Positions 42,505-52,205 are shown, counted from the stretch's first letter. The stretch is 64,000 bases of DNA from Thermogemmatispora tikiterensis (GCF_003268475.1 NZ_MCIF01000002.1:2214259-2278258), one strand, 5' to 3'. Notes: generated from the letters alone by a model not told the origin. A program made the numbers and translations.

Positions 42505-42614
42505 TGTTTCGATTCTATCCTCTCTGATAAGGCTGGACAGCCAGAGGAGAGCTGTCACTCCGGCTTAAACATAGAAGAGAGAGGCCCCGCGATGGCATCC
42601 CCCAGACAATGCGC

Positions 42615-43871
42615 TCAAGTCACTAAGGACGCCAGTTCCTGCAGGATTTTTTCGAATTGGTCATCATGGCCGGTGATCTCCAGCTCATCAACGAGCAGCT
42701 GACTCTCCTGGTGCTGCTCGTTGAGAGCGAGGGTGCGCTGACGCGGCTGCTCCTGCTCCAGCTCGATGGAGGTCAGCACATGATCGCTGTCACCGGCGAG
42801 ACGGCTGATGCTGAACAGCGCTTGCTGATCCGCCAGTCGACTGGTGAGACGCAGCAGGCAGATGGTCCCCGGGGGAACTTCGCCCTCGCGACGCGGGCGG
42901 ATATCGATGCGCGTCGGCTGCCCGGCTTCGTTCTCCAGGCACCAGTGATAGGCGCCCGGTGGCAGGCTCTCGCTGCTGCCCGGACAGGAGGCGGAACAGG
43001 CAACACGACGCCAGGTGAGGCGCTCTTTGAGCCAGCCGCCCATCAGCAAGGCCCGCGCCGGCTCCTGGAGGCGCTGAGGGTAGACACCGGCTGCCGAGAC
43101 CCCGGTCGATGGCAGATCCGCCGGGGAGCCAGTGGCAGAAGTACCGAGCACGGCATGCTCAATTTCAATGCGCTGGATACCGTCAAAGTAAGGACGATAC
43201 TCCAGGCCATCGAAGAATTGGGCAACCAGCTGACGCAGCGGCGTAAGGCGCCCCCAGTTCAGGTCACTGATGGCACAGGCTGGATACGTCTCTAGCAGAG
43301 AAGCCAGCAGACGCAGTGTCGGCCCTGGGGTCTGGAAGCTGGCAGAATCGACGATCAGTCGCTGGCTGATGGCGGCTAGCGAGCCCAGGGGATCACCGCT
43401 GGCCGGCGGCTCATCAAGCCACCAGAGATAGATCGGCAGGTCTGGTCTGACCAGTCTCTGCAGCAGGGCGGCGCTATGCTGAACCACTGGCCCGGTCAGG
43501 AGCGCAGTAATCTGCTCGAAGTGGTGGCGCGTGAGGTCTGAAATGACTGGGAAGCTGCGCAGGGTCACCCAGGTCGCGATTGAGGCCGGTGCGTCAGGAT
43601 GGTCTTCGAAAATGAGAATGATGACACGCGCGATATGCGTACTCAGCAGATCGCGCAGCAGGTCGCTGGCGTAGCGTGCGCGCGCAACCGATGGCGCACA
43701 GATCACCAGGTTGAGCACGCTAGTGCGCACGCTCATGTTCTGGCCGATGCGCATGTTATCAGCGGCCATTTTCCAGAGCAAAGCCACTTCTTCCTCTAGA
43801 TGCTCCCAGGGAATAGCCTTGCCGGCCCACAGCGAGCGTGTCCCCGGGGATAGGTCGAGGTCCACAGTCAT
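42615..43871 (-). CDS. opcA: Glucose-6-phosphate dehydrogenase assembly protein OpcA
   Basis: 418 residues. OpcA is a partner that promotes G6PDH activity, first known in cyanobacteria and also common in actinobacteria. Here it follows zwf, as in those groups. The N-terminal MRIGQNMSVRTSVLNLVICAP and VARARYASDLLRDLLSTHIARVIIL match the family, as do RPDLPIYLWWLDEPP and ISDLNWGRLTPLRQLVAQFFD. The C-terminal third has a cysteine pair and VYPQRLQE, with weaker conservation. Start 43871 has GGGGAG 9 nt before. A hairpin lies in the 483-bp gap to zwf. Confidence 0.9.
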   Translation of the reverse strand: MTVDLDLSPGTRSLWAGKAIPWEHLEEEVALLWKMAADNMRIGQNMSVRTSVLNLVICAPSVARARYASDLLRDLLSTHIARVIILIFEDHPDAPASIATWVTLRSFPVISDLTRHHFEQITALLTGPVVQHSAALLQRLVRPDLPIYLWWLDEPPASGDPLGSLAAISQRLIVDSASFQTPGPTLRLLASLLETYPACAISDLNWGRLTPLRQLVAQFFDGLEYRPYFDGIQRIEIEHAVLGTSATGSPADLPSTGVSAAGVYPQRLQEPARALLMGGWLKERLTWRRVACSASCPGSSESLPPGAYHWCLENEAGQPTRIDIRPRREGEVPPGTICLLRLTSRLADQQALFSISRLAGDSDHVLTSIELEQEQPRQRTLALNEQHQESQLLVDELEITGHDDQFEKILQELASLVT

Positions 43872-43904
43872 TCCAGATCTCCCCTGATAGAGAACGGCAT
43901 CGTT

Positions 43905-43943
43905 CCAGGCGATCGACGGACGGGCGGAGACCGTCCGGCCTGG
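43905..43943 (-). other. Two-part hairpin between zwf and opcA
   Basis: CGGACGG (43917-43923) pairs with CCGTCCG (43931-43937), and outer CCAGGC (43905-43910) pairs with GCCTGG (43938-43943). It lies about 35 bp before the opcA ATG, in the 483-bp gap between zwf and opcA. No T run follows it on the minus strand. The remainder of the gap (43944-44354) holds nothing I can identify. Confidence 0.5.
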
Positions 43944-44354
43944 ATCGCGTGCGCTAGCTACTGCAGCTTCTTGTTCCGATTCGGCTCGTGTTGTGTAGCG
44001 AGGTACCGAAAGGCAAACAGCTCCCTCCAGTACTGCTGAGTGAGCAGGCCCCCGCGTTGTCAGTGCCCTCGGCTCAGGTCACAACCTTGCCCGCCGTTCC
44101 GTTGACCGTCCGTCCGCAGCTGGCGCTCCCGGCCAGTCACGGCAAGATCAGGCCGCGCCACAGGAGACGGCAGAGCCGATACACAGGCGAGGGTGCGTCA
44201 GCCAGTCCCCCAGTTTTGGGCGACCGACTTGTTGTCTGATTGGTTGCCTAGCAGGCTGGCTGACGCGACAGGCCGGACTGGATGGCCGCGGCCTGGCACG
44301 GTGGCATGGGCTGGTCTGAGTTGCCCCGCAAGTCCGGACGCGAGCGCGAAGGCG

Positions 44355-45905
44355 CTAGGGCCGTCGCCAGCGGCGCCCATCACGCCAGATGAACTCATCG
44401 GCGGCCTGGGGTCCCCAGGTGCCCGCCTCATATGGATGGATGGTCTCGCGCGGCGCCTCAGCCCAGGCATCTAGAATGCCTTGAATGAACTCCCAGGCCG
44501 CTTCTACCTCGTCGCGGCGCGTGAAGAGCGTGGAGTCACCCAGCATGCAATCGAGCAGCAGTCGCTCGTAGGCCTCCGGCTGCGGACGCATAAAGGACGA
44601 GCCGTAGAAGAAGTCCATGTTGACCGAGCGGATCTGCATCTCGGTACCCGGGACCTTGGCACCGAAGCGCAACGAGATGCCCTCGTCTGGCTGGATGCGC
44701 AGCACGATGACGTTCGGATCAATTTGCCCCTGAATGTTGCTGCGCTGCCAGAACATGGAAGGCGGCTGCTTGAACTGAATGGCTATCTCTGTGACGCGCT
44801 TGGGCAGGCGCTTGCCAGTGCGCAGGTAGAAGGGAACGTCCGCCCAGCGCCAATTGTCAACAAAGACCTTGAGGGCCACATAGGTCTCGGTGCCGGAATC
44901 GGGCCGCACCCCCGGCTCCTCGGTATAGCCAGGTACCAGCCGACCATTCATCCAGCCAGCGGTATACTGGCCACGCACGGTGTTGAGCAGGGCATTCTGC
45001 CCCTGTAGCGGCTGCAGCGCATGCAGCACTTTGACCTTTTCATCGCGCACTGCCGTGGCATCAAAGGCGATCGGCGGCTCCATCGCAACCAGGGTCAGCA
45101 ACTGCATCATATGGTTTTGGACCATGTCGCGAATAGCCCCCGCTTCTTCGTAGTAGGCCGCTCGCCCCTCAAGGCCAATGTTCTCCGCTACGGTGATCTG
45201 GACATGGTCAACGTAGCGGCGATTCCAGACCGGCTCGAAGATGCCGTTGGCCAGGCGGAAGACCAGTATGTTCTGAACCGTCTCTTTGCCCAGGTAATGG
45301 TCAATACGATAGACCTGCTCCTCTTTGAAGACCCGCAGCACCTGACGGTTCAGCTCACGAGCTGAGGCCAGGTCATGACCAAAGGGCTTCTCAATGATGA
45401 TGCGCGTCCAGCCTTTGCGGCTCTTGTTGAGACCAGCAGCACCCAGACGCTGGATGATCTCGGGATACTGGCTCGGCGGAGTCGACAGGTAGAAGATGCG
45501 GTTACCGCCAGTGCCACGCTCCCGATCCAGCCGGTTGAGCAGGGCGTTCAGCTTTTCATAGCCCGCCTGGTTGTGAAAGTCAGACTGCAGGTAGAAGATG
45601 CCGGACGCAAAGCTCTCCCAGACCTGCTGATTGATGGGCTTCTGGCGCGAGTATTCGTTGATGGATTCAAAGGCCTGCTCCCGGAATTGCTCATCGGTAT
45701 AGGGCCGGCGCGCAAAGCCTATGACGGAAAAGCCCGCCGGCAGCGGGTGCTCTAAGGCCAGGTTGTAGAGAGCAGGCAAGAGTTTCCGATGGGTCAGATC
45801 GCCAGTCGCCCCAAAAATCACCATCGCGCAGGGTTCCGGGCTATGCTTGATACGCAACCCTTCGCGTAGGGGATTGGGCGCCTCGACCGCGCTGCGTTGA
45901 GGCAT
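44355..45905 (-). CDS. zwf: Glucose-6-phosphate 1-dehydrogenase
   Basis: 516 residues. It oxidises glucose 6-phosphate, making NADPH and the lactone. Dinucleotide-binding IFGATGDLTHRKLLPALYNL is near residue 35. The substrate site RIDHYLGKETVQNILVFR is intact, with the catalytic His in it. EKPFGHDLASA and the C-terminal SSFMRPQPEAYERLLLDC are also typical. Length is normal. Start 45905 has AGGAG 9 nt before; an upstream ATG pair gives 8 more residues. It begins a likely transcription unit with opcA, pgl and rpe. NADP versus NAD use cannot be read safely. Confidence 0.97.
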   Translation of the reverse strand: MPQRSAVEAPNPLREGLRIKHSPEPCAMVIFGATGDLTHRKLLPALYNLALEHPLPAGFSVIGFARRPYTDEQFREQAFESINEYSRQKPINQQVWESFASGIFYLQSDFHNQAGYEKLNALLNRLDRERGTGGNRIFYLSTPPSQYPEIIQRLGAAGLNKSRKGWTRIIIEKPFGHDLASARELNRQVLRVFKEEQVYRIDHYLGKETVQNILVFRLANGIFEPVWNRRYVDHVQITVAENIGLEGRAAYYEEAGAIRDMVQNHMMQLLTLVAMEPPIAFDATAVRDEKVKVLHALQPLQGQNALLNTVRGQYTAGWMNGRLVPGYTEEPGVRPDSGTETYVALKVFVDNWRWADVPFYLRTGKRLPKRVTEIAIQFKQPPSMFWQRSNIQGQIDPNVIVLRIQPDEGISLRFGAKVPGTEMQIRSVNMDFFYGSSFMRPQPEAYERLLLDCMLGDSTLFTRRDEVEAAWEFIQGILDAWAEAPRETIHPYEAGTWGPQAADEFIWRDGRRWRRP

Positions 45906-46032
45906 CGATGATATTCTCCTGGTCATCACTTGTTCTTGACAGACAATACACGCTCTAGACTGAGTTCCAGGTTGGTCTTCCGTTTCCGGGTTTGTAACCA
46001 GGACCTCTCATCGCCTGTCATCGGCTATATTC

Positions 46033-46061
46033 ATTGTAGTGCAATGCTTGTGCAGATTTAA
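46033..46061 (-). promoter_or_regulatory. Possible promoter of zwf
   Basis: On the minus strand TTAAAT (46056-46061) and TACAAT (46033-46038) are 17 bp apart, about 120 bp before the zwf ATG. The -35 is weak. A small palindrome ATCTTC-T-GAAGAT lies just upstream. The 408-bp gap to pgi (45906-46313) holds no gene. Confidence 0.35.
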
Positions 46062-46313
46062 AATCTTCTGAAGATCTTCCCATGTGCCTGGGCCAGGCAG
46101 GCTGACAGGCCGACAGAGCCGGGGGCCACTCTTCATCCGGGCCAGAGGCCGCGCCAGGATGGGAGCCGGGCCTGCTGAATAGACAGAGATGGCCTTCTTG
46201 CTCCCTCCTTCCGGTCGCTGCCACGGTTCGAGATGGTACAATGCGGCTGATGCGGCTCTCCCGTCTGCACACATCCGCGCAGCTTACAGGCGCGCCTGTT
46301 GATGCCTCCTCAG

Positions 46314-48056
46314 TCAGCGCGCGGGCTGTCCGTCACCTTGCTGCTCTACGGGAACCAGCCGTTGCGCCAGGGCCTGCAGGCCGGCAGCCAGATCACCTCC
46401 GATAGCAATGCGAATGTTGCGTCGCTGGTGCGCGGAGAGGGCGAACAGGTCGCCCAAAGCCTGCGCTTCTTTGAGAATACCAAAGGTATAAGGCTCGCCC
46501 GGAATGGCGATGTCCTGCTTCACATCACCGGTGATCTGGATAAACACGCCGTTGTTAGGCCCGCCTTTGTGTAACTGGCCGGTCGAGTGCAGGAAACGCG
46601 GACCGTAGCCGAGCGTTGTCGCAACGCGGTAGCGATCGCGCAGACGCAAACGCAGCGCCTGCAGGGCGCTTTCATTGACTTCGCTACGCTGCACATAGGC
46701 CATGAGGGCAATGTAGTCACCTGGATGCACCTGGTCGAGGAATGCCTGCAGGTAGCTATCCAGATCCTCCTTCCCTTCTCCCATCCTTCTGCCATAGAGG
46801 CGCAGCGCTCCTTCGCTGACAACTGGCTCCAGCTCGGGAAGCTTTCCTTCCCCCCGGAAGCGCTCCAGGAGCCGCGCCGTATTATCTTTACTTTCCTGGA
46901 CGTTGGGTTGATCGAAGGCGTTGATTCGCAGGAAGATGCCGGCGACCGCTGTGGCCAGCTCCCAGATGAAGAACTGAGCACCCAGGTCGTAACGATCAGC
47001 CAGCTGGAAACGGACCAGCGGCTGGCCCGCGGCTTGCAGGCGCGCCAGGCCCTCATCAAGGGCCGCATTGTCGTCGCCTTCCAGCCGCAGATAGACGAAG
47101 AGGCGGTCGTCGCCATAGACAGCGGGCGCACCCAGCGCTTCCCCTTCGACGGGGAGGAGGCCACGCCCCTCTTTACCGGTGCTCTCTGCGATGAGCTGCT
47201 CCACCCAGTAGCCGTAGCTAGCGAGGGCTGGCGAGAGGACAAAGGTAATCTTGTCACGCCCGTGCGTGCCGAGAGCGCCCAGAATGGCGCCGAGCCGCAG
47301 ACCAGGATTATCCGCAGCCTGGCGGGCACTGCATCGGCTCATGGCTGCCTGGGCCCGCGCCAACAGTTGCTTGATGTCGAGGCCGATCAGAGCGCCGGGC
47401 ACCAGGCCAAAGAAGGAGAGCGCCGAGTAGCGCCCACCTATGTCGGGCGGATTGGCGAAGACATGACGGAAGTGGTGATCATGGGCAAGCCGCTCTAGCG
47501 AGGTGCCAGGATCGGTGATGGCAATAAAGTGGGCGCCTCCCGCGTCCCCTCGCTCGCTAACGCGATGCCAGAAGTAGCGAAAATGGGAGAGCGTCTCGAT
47601 GGTCTCGCCCGACTTGGAAGCTACTATGAACAGCGTTTTGCTGAGGTCGATGCGCTCCTCGACAGCGCGGATTGTGTCAGGATCGGTGGTGTCGAGCACA
47701 AACAGGTCCAGGTAGCCGGGCGCGACGCCGAAGGTCAGGCGCAGCACCTCGGGACAGAGGCTGCTGCCTCCCATGCCCAGCAGCACGGCGTATCGATAGC
47801 CGTCTTGACGCACCGCTTCTACGAGGCCCTCGATCTCGTGCAGACGCTCCTGCATGGTGTTGGCAACGGTCAGCCAACCGAGTCGCTCGCGAATCTCCTG
47901 CTGGACGGCAGGCTCGCTCTTCCAGAGGCTGGCATCACGTTCCCAGATGCGCCGCGCGACATCCTCGGCGCTGAGTTGCTCCAGCCCCGCACGTACCAGC
48001 TCTTGGAGAGCGCTTTCGGCCTCAAATTGTGGCTCTGGCTCCTGCTGTGCTGTCAC
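46314..48056 (-). CDS. pgi: Glucose-6-phosphate isomerase
   Basis: 580 residues, at the long end for the family. It interconverts glucose 6-phosphate and fructose 6-phosphate. GMGGSSLCPEVL is the phosphate site, IVASKSGETIETLSHF follows, and the large second domain has KITFVLSPALASYGYWVEQLIAESTGKEGRG. The lead ~60 residues (MTAQQEPEPQFEAESALQELV) and the acidic linkers add length, as in transaldolase-coupled isomerases. ATG 48056 overlaps the tal stop (ATGA at 48053-48056). No fusion to tal; both are whole. Confidence 0.95.
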   Translation of the reverse strand: MTAQQEPEPQFEAESALQELVRAGLEQLSAEDVARRIWERDASLWKSEPAVQQEIRERLGWLTVANTMQERLHEIEGLVEAVRQDGYRYAVLLGMGGSSLCPEVLRLTFGVAPGYLDLFVLDTTDPDTIRAVEERIDLSKTLFIVASKSGETIETLSHFRYFWHRVSERGDAGGAHFIAITDPGTSLERLAHDHHFRHVFANPPDIGGRYSALSFFGLVPGALIGLDIKQLLARAQAAMSRCSARQAADNPGLRLGAILGALGTHGRDKITFVLSPALASYGYWVEQLIAESTGKEGRGLLPVEGEALGAPAVYGDDRLFVYLRLEGDDNAALDEGLARLQAAGQPLVRFQLADRYDLGAQFFIWELATAVAGIFLRINAFDQPNVQESKDNTARLLERFRGEGKLPELEPVVSEGALRLYGRRMGEGKEDLDSYLQAFLDQVHPGDYIALMAYVQRSEVNESALQALRLRLRDRYRVATTLGYGPRFLHSTGQLHKGGPNNGVFIQITGDVKQDIAIPGEPYTFGILKEAQALGDLFALSAHQRRNIRIAIGGDLAAGLQALAQRLVPVEQQGDGQPAR

Positions 48057-49198
48057 CGCGAAACCTGCCTCTCTTTGAGCGCCTGCTGACGGGCGCGAAT
48101 ACTATTGAGCAACTGATGATAGGAGTCCGCGAACTTCTGCACACCCTCATCGAGCAGCTGCTGGGTCACCGCTTCGTAAGAGATACCGAGCTGCTCCAGT
48201 TCCTTGAACAGCGCCCGTGCGCCATCGAGATCGTCTTCGATGCTGTAGCGCACTCGCCCATGATCACGGAACTTTTCGATGGTTTCATAGGGCATGGTGT
48301 CAACCGTGTCGGGACCGATGAGTTCTTCAGCGTAGAGCACGTCTCGGTAGGCCGGGTTCTTGGTGCTGGTGCTGGCCCACAATGGACGCTGCACGTGTGC
48401 CCCGAGCTGGCGCAGAGCTGCAAAGCGCGGCGAGCCAAAGATGCGCTTGAATTCCTGATAGACCAGGCGCGCGTTGGCGATAGCCGCCTTCCCCTGCAAG
48501 GAGCGGAGCCGGGCTTGCTCGGCAGGGTCATTGCTGGCCTTGATCTTCTCTTCGAGCAGCTTGTCGACCAGGGTGTCAACACGACTGACGAAGAAGCTGG
48601 CGACCGAGGCGATGCCGCTGATGTCCTGGCCTTCGGCGTTGCGATTCTCCAGCGCCGCCAGGTAGGCCTCAGCGACCTCACGATAGGTCTCGATGGAGAA
48701 AATGAGGGTGATGTTGATATTGTAGCCTTCGGTCAGCGCCTGCTGAATGGCAGGCAGCCCTTCAGGCGTGGCCGGGATCTTGATCATGAGGTTCGGTCGA
48801 TTGACGAGCTGCCAGTAGCGGCGGACCGCGGCCAGCGTTCCCTCAGTGTCGTGAGCCAGGTCCGGTGAGACTTCCAGGCTAACGTAGCCGTCAACTCCGG
48901 CGCTGCGCTCGTAGATGGGCCGCAGCAGGTCGGCAACCGTCTGAACGTCACGCACGACCAGGGCATCGTAGATCTCTTCGACCTCTTTCCCCTGCCGGAT
49001 CAGCTCCTCGATCTGGGCATCGTAGGCGTGACCACTGCTGATGGCTTTGTCGAAAATGGTGGGGTTGGCTGTAACCCCCGTCACACCATCCTCCTCCAGG
49101 AGGCGCTTGAATTCGCCGGATTCTAGCTGCGCCCGGTCAATGTTGTCGTACCAGACACTCTGTCCATAATCCTTCAGTTGTAACAAGGGATTTGCCAT
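48053..49198 (-). CDS. tal: Transaldolase
   Basis: 381 residues, in the longer actinobacterial/chloroflexi-type subfamily. It moves a dihydroxyacetone unit between sugar phosphates. Signatures: SVWYDNIDR and TGVTANPTIFDKAI in the N-terminal part; MIKIPATPEGLPAIQQALTEG with the Schiff-base lysine; NITLIFSIETY; ISGIASVASFFVSRVDTLVDKLLEE; and WASTSTKNPAYRD. The ATG at 49198 has AGAGGAG 6 nt before. It is the first gene of the sugar-phosphate cluster. Confidence 0.97.
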   Translation of the reverse strand: MANPLLQLKDYGQSVWYDNIDRAQLESGEFKRLLEEDGVTGVTANPTIFDKAISSGHAYDAQIEELIRQGKEVEEIYDALVVRDVQTVADLLRPIYERSAGVDGYVSLEVSPDLAHDTEGTLAAVRRYWQLVNRPNLMIKIPATPEGLPAIQQALTEGYNINITLIFSIETYREVAEAYLAALENRNAEGQDISGIASVASFFVSRVDTLVDKLLEEKIKASNDPAEQARLRSLQGKAAIANARLVYQEFKRIFGSPRFAALRQLGAHVQRPLWASTSTKNPAYRDVLYAEELIGPDTVDTMPYETIEKFRDHGRVRYSIEDDLDGARALFKELEQLGISYEAVTQQLLDEGVQKFADSYHQLLNSIRARQQALKERQVSR

Positions 49199-49531
49199 GC
49201 TCTTCTCCTCTGGTCAAGGCTTCATGCCGTTCTTTGTTTCTACCCCTCTCTTTAGTGGAAAGAGCTTACAGGCCAGTTTTATTCCCACCCGGAAGGGGGC
49301 TCTGTCCCGTCTGGCCAAGGGCTTTGCACCACGCTTGCCACTACGCCTGAGTTTTTATTGTCATCGGTACACTAAGAGGTCGCCTTTTCTATGATAACAC
49401 CTGCCCCCGCCCGGCGGCAAATACTGAGTCGGGCGCGGGCTTTGCCTGCCGCCCGCTTCTCCGCTCGCCAAGAAGCGGCCAGCAGGCCATCCCCCACCTT
49501 CAGGCAGGGGGGTCGTTACCAGGACACTCGC

Positions 49532-49560
49532 TTGCAGGGAGACAGCTCATGGGCTACACT
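49532..49560 (+). promoter_or_regulatory. Possible promoter for the PEP-mutase-like gene
   Basis: TTGCAG (49532-49537) and TACACT (49555-49560) are 17 bp apart, about 100 bp before ATG 49666. Boxes are imperfect. The rest of 49199-49665, including the promoter region of tal, shows nothing I can fix. Confidence 0.35.
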
Positions 49561-49665
49561 TGCCAGTAGCGGAATGCCAGGTTCCGCTTTGGCTGGTAGG
49601 TGCCCACCAGCCGCGACTAGCTCCCGCGCGAGGGAGGAGACGAGAAGGAAAGGGAGAGAAAATCC

Positions 49666-50568
49666 ATGCGAGTGACAACACGCTTGCGCCAGTTACTGGC
49701 TGGCCCCGAGCTGGTGGTGGCCCCCGGGGCGTACGATGCTTTGAGTGCGCGGCTGATCGCCCAGGCCGGTTTCTCCGTGGTCTATATGACGGGCTTCGGA
49801 ACGTCAGCCAGCGTGCTCGGGATGCCCGATGTGGGCTTGCTGACCATGAGCGAGATGGTGAGCCGCGCGGCAGCCTTGGCGGCGGTGACCGGCGAGGTGC
49901 CACTGATTGCCGATGCCGATACAGGCTATGGGAATCCGCTGAATGTGCGCCGGACGGTGCGCGAGTATGAGCGGGCCGGGGTGGCAGGACTGCATCTTGA
50001 AGATCAGGTGTGGCCGAAGAAGTGCGGCCATATGGAGGGGAAGCAGGTCATTCCAATGGAGGAGATGGTCCAGAAGGTACGCGCAGCAGTGGAGGCTCGT
50101 CAGGACCCCGATTTTGTGATTATTGCGCGCACCGATGCGGCGGCAGTGCTCGGTTTTGAGGAGGCGCTACGCCGCGGACGGGCCTATCGCGAGGCGGGAG
50201 CCGATGTGATCTTTATTGAGGCCCCTCGCACGATGGAGGAGCTGCGGGCCATTGTACAGGCCTTCCCTGATGTGCCTCTGCTCTTTAATTGGGCCCAGAG
50301 CGGTAAGACGCCCCCGCTCTCTGTAAATGAGATTCGGGAGTTGGGCTTTAAGCTGGTACTTTTCCCCGTTGCCTTGCTTTTTACGGCCACTCATGCCATG
50401 CTTCGCTTACTGGAAGGACTGAAGCGGGGCGAGACGCCGACGGCTTTCGCCGAGCAGTCGGTGAGCTTCCAGCAGTTTACTGAGCTGGTCGGCCTGCCTT
50501 TTATTCAGGAGCTGGAAGCTCGCTACGGTGTACGCCAGGAGGCCACTCCACAGCCCCATCAGAGCTGA
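49666..50568 (+). CDS. Isocitrate lyase/PEP mutase family enzyme
   Basis: 300 residues, a (beta/alpha)8 barrel in the group of methylisocitrate lyase, PEP mutase, phosphonopyruvate hydrolase and oxaloacetate decarboxylase. Metal and substrate motifs: PLIADADTGYGNPLNVRRTV, AGLHLEDQVWPKKCGHMEGKQVI (the family KKCGH loop with its Cys), VIIARTDA, DVIFIEAP, LLFNWAQSGKTPPL. The Cys in KKCGH favours a C-C lyase (isocitrate or methylisocitrate lyase-like) over PEP mutase. Length fits methylisocitrate lyase. No methylcitrate synthase is adjacent, so exact substrate is open. ATG 49666; ribosome site weak (GGAAAGGGAGAG). Confidence 0.9.
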   Translation: MRVTTRLRQLLAGPELVVAPGAYDALSARLIAQAGFSVVYMTGFGTSASVLGMPDVGLLTMSEMVSRAAALAAVTGEVPLIADADTGYGNPLNVRRTVREYERAGVAGLHLEDQVWPKKCGHMEGKQVIPMEEMVQKVRAAVEARQDPDFVIIARTDAAAVLGFEEALRRGRAYREAGADVIFIEAPRTMEELRAIVQAFPDVPLLFNWAQSGKTPPLSVNEIRELGFKLVLFPVALLFTATHAMLRLLEGLKRGETPTAFAEQSVSFQQFTELVGLPFIQELEARYGVRQEATPQPHQS

Positions 50569-50746
50569 AAACTAGACTTGAGTGAGGATCAGAGAGACAA
50601 TGGGGAATACGGCCAGCCTGCTGTCTCGGCTGACTGGCCGCTTTCCTCCCCCTGTGCTGGCTCTGCGAGAGGTATAAGCGGCACGCGCTGTCTTCCTCGC
50701 CGTCTGCGTTTATTGCGATCATCTCGCTGAGAGAAAGGAGCCAACG

Positions 50747-51169
50747 ATGGCCGAGAATAGCTTCCAGAAACCCAGTATTACGATCGAGGCAGCACATCGT
50801 CTCATCGCTGCAGCTGAGGCAAAAGCTCGTGAAATGGGTGTACCGATGTGTATCGCTATTTGCGACGCTGATGGTACGTTGAAAGCCTTCAGCCGCATGG
50901 ACGGAGCACCTCTCTTGAGCGTTCAGATCGCTCAAGATAAGGCTTATACAGCGGTCAGCTTCGGAGGCATGGCTACCCACGAGTGGTTTGATTTTATTAG
51001 GAACGATCCGCCTTTGCTGCATGGGATCATCAAGACGGATCGCCTGATCGTCTTCGGCGGCGGCTTTGCTATTAAAACCGCCGAGGGGATTATCGGAGGA
51101 ATCGGGGTCAGCGGCGGCCACTATACCCAGGATATGGAAGTGGCCCAGGCAGCGCTGGCAGCTCTCTAG
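50747..51169 (+). CDS. GlcG/HbpS-family protein
   Basis: 140 residues, single alpha-beta domain typical of HbpS-like and GlcG-like (DUF336) proteins. The opening ITIEAAHRLIAAAEAKAREMGVPMCIAICDADGTLKAFSRMDGA and the end GGFAIKTAEGIIGGIGVSGGHYTQDMEVAQAAL are typical. Members bind heme or are encoded near glycolate or diol enzymes; no such gene is adjacent. No signal peptide, so cytosolic, unlike exported HbpS. AGAAAGGAGCCAACG lies before the ATG. 178 bp after the lyase-like gene, perhaps in one unit. Confidence 0.9.
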   Translation: MAENSFQKPSITIEAAHRLIAAAEAKAREMGVPMCIAICDADGTLKAFSRMDGAPLLSVQIAQDKAYTAVSFGGMATHEWFDFIRNDPPLLHGIIKTDRLIVFGGGFAIKTAEGIIGGIGVSGGHYTQDMEVAQAALAAL

Positions 51170-51389
51170 ATCAGACAGCAAGGAGATGGCCACCCGTCCA
51201 GCCAACGCGAACGTCGGGGGTAATAGTGCATACCGCTTCTTCTTTGGGAGCCTGCTCTTGTGGAGCCACTCGCATTGTGCCCCTGCCTCCTGCATTTCCC
51301 AGCAGGGACAGGATGACAGGGCCCCCGGTTGAGTCTGGTTGAGCTGGCTCAGGGGGAGAAGCGCTGATGGGCCGGTTACTCTGGCCTGG

Positions 51390-52205
51390 CTAGAGGATGG
51401 CCCTCAGCGTTTCTTCGTAACCAGCGAGCAGGCCAGCCATGTCTCGTAGCAGCTGCCCGATACTGTGAAGGTGGCTGATGATCTCGTTGCGGCGTTTGAG
51501 ATCGCTGCGCAGGCCTTCCTCCAGCATGATAAGAAAGGCCGTGGCATCGGTGAGTCGGCTGGTCAGGACCTGCCTTTGCTCGTCGAGCCGACGATGGTCT
51601 TCGCGCACATGGGGCGGACGCAGCGCAGGGGTTGACTGCCGCTCGCTGGCCGCTGGACGCAGACGCTGCAAGCTGGAGAGTTCCTCAGTGTGAATGTAGC
51701 TGCTCTGCTCGTCAAGAATAGCTGCGAGCGAACGGCGAAACTCCATAAAGAGACAGTAGAGGTCAGCAGTGAAGGCCCCGACGCGTTGGAGAGCGATGCT
51801 GAGTTGCTGGCGATCACCTGCTAGATCGAGATCATCGCATTCCTGAATGAGGTCCTGAATCTCTTTGAGGGTCGTCAGGGTTTCGTTGAAGCGCGCACTG
51901 AGCACCTGCGTGCTGGCCTGGGACGAGTTGATGTGCTCTTGATAGAGCTGGTAGAGAGCACGTAAGGTCGACTGTTCCGGCGAGGGCCGTTGCGGCACCG
52001 GCCCAGCGGAGAACAAGGCTTCCTGGGCTGCCCTGGCGGCACAGCCCTGCAATAGCTCCAGGGTCTGGTCAATGTCACTGAGCAGCTGCTCGCGCTGGAT
52101 GGCTGCTAGATCAGGATGATGGCGGATCAGGCTACGACAGTTGCACAGGGTGGTAATGGCACGCTCAAAAGCATGATCTGTTTGGTCTTGGGTATCTTCG
52201 GACAT
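51390..52205 (-). CDS. Helical protein of unknown function
   Basis: 271 residues from Met at 52205. It is almost all helix, with heptad-rich segments (HPDLAAIQREQLLSDIDQTLELLQG, then LTSRLTDATAFLIMLEEGLRSDLKRRNEIISHLHSIGQLLRD). There is no signal or membrane segment and no enzyme motif. Ser/Arg/Pro-rich linkers break the helices. It may be a cytoskeletal, chaperone or scaffold-like protein. Start 52205 has AAGGAAACCGAGG before it; an extension of 36 nt has none. No family is recognised. Confidence 0.65.
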   Translation of the reverse strand: MSEDTQDQTDHAFERAITTLCNCRSLIRHHPDLAAIQREQLLSDIDQTLELLQGCAARAAQEALFSAGPVPQRPSPEQSTLRALYQLYQEHINSSQASTQVLSARFNETLTTLKEIQDLIQECDDLDLAGDRQQLSIALQRVGAFTADLYCLFMEFRRSLAAILDEQSSYIHTEELSSLQRLRPAASERQSTPALRPPHVREDHRRLDEQRQVLTSRLTDATAFLIMLEEGLRSDLKRRNEIISHLHSIGQLLRDMAGLLAGYEETLRAIL

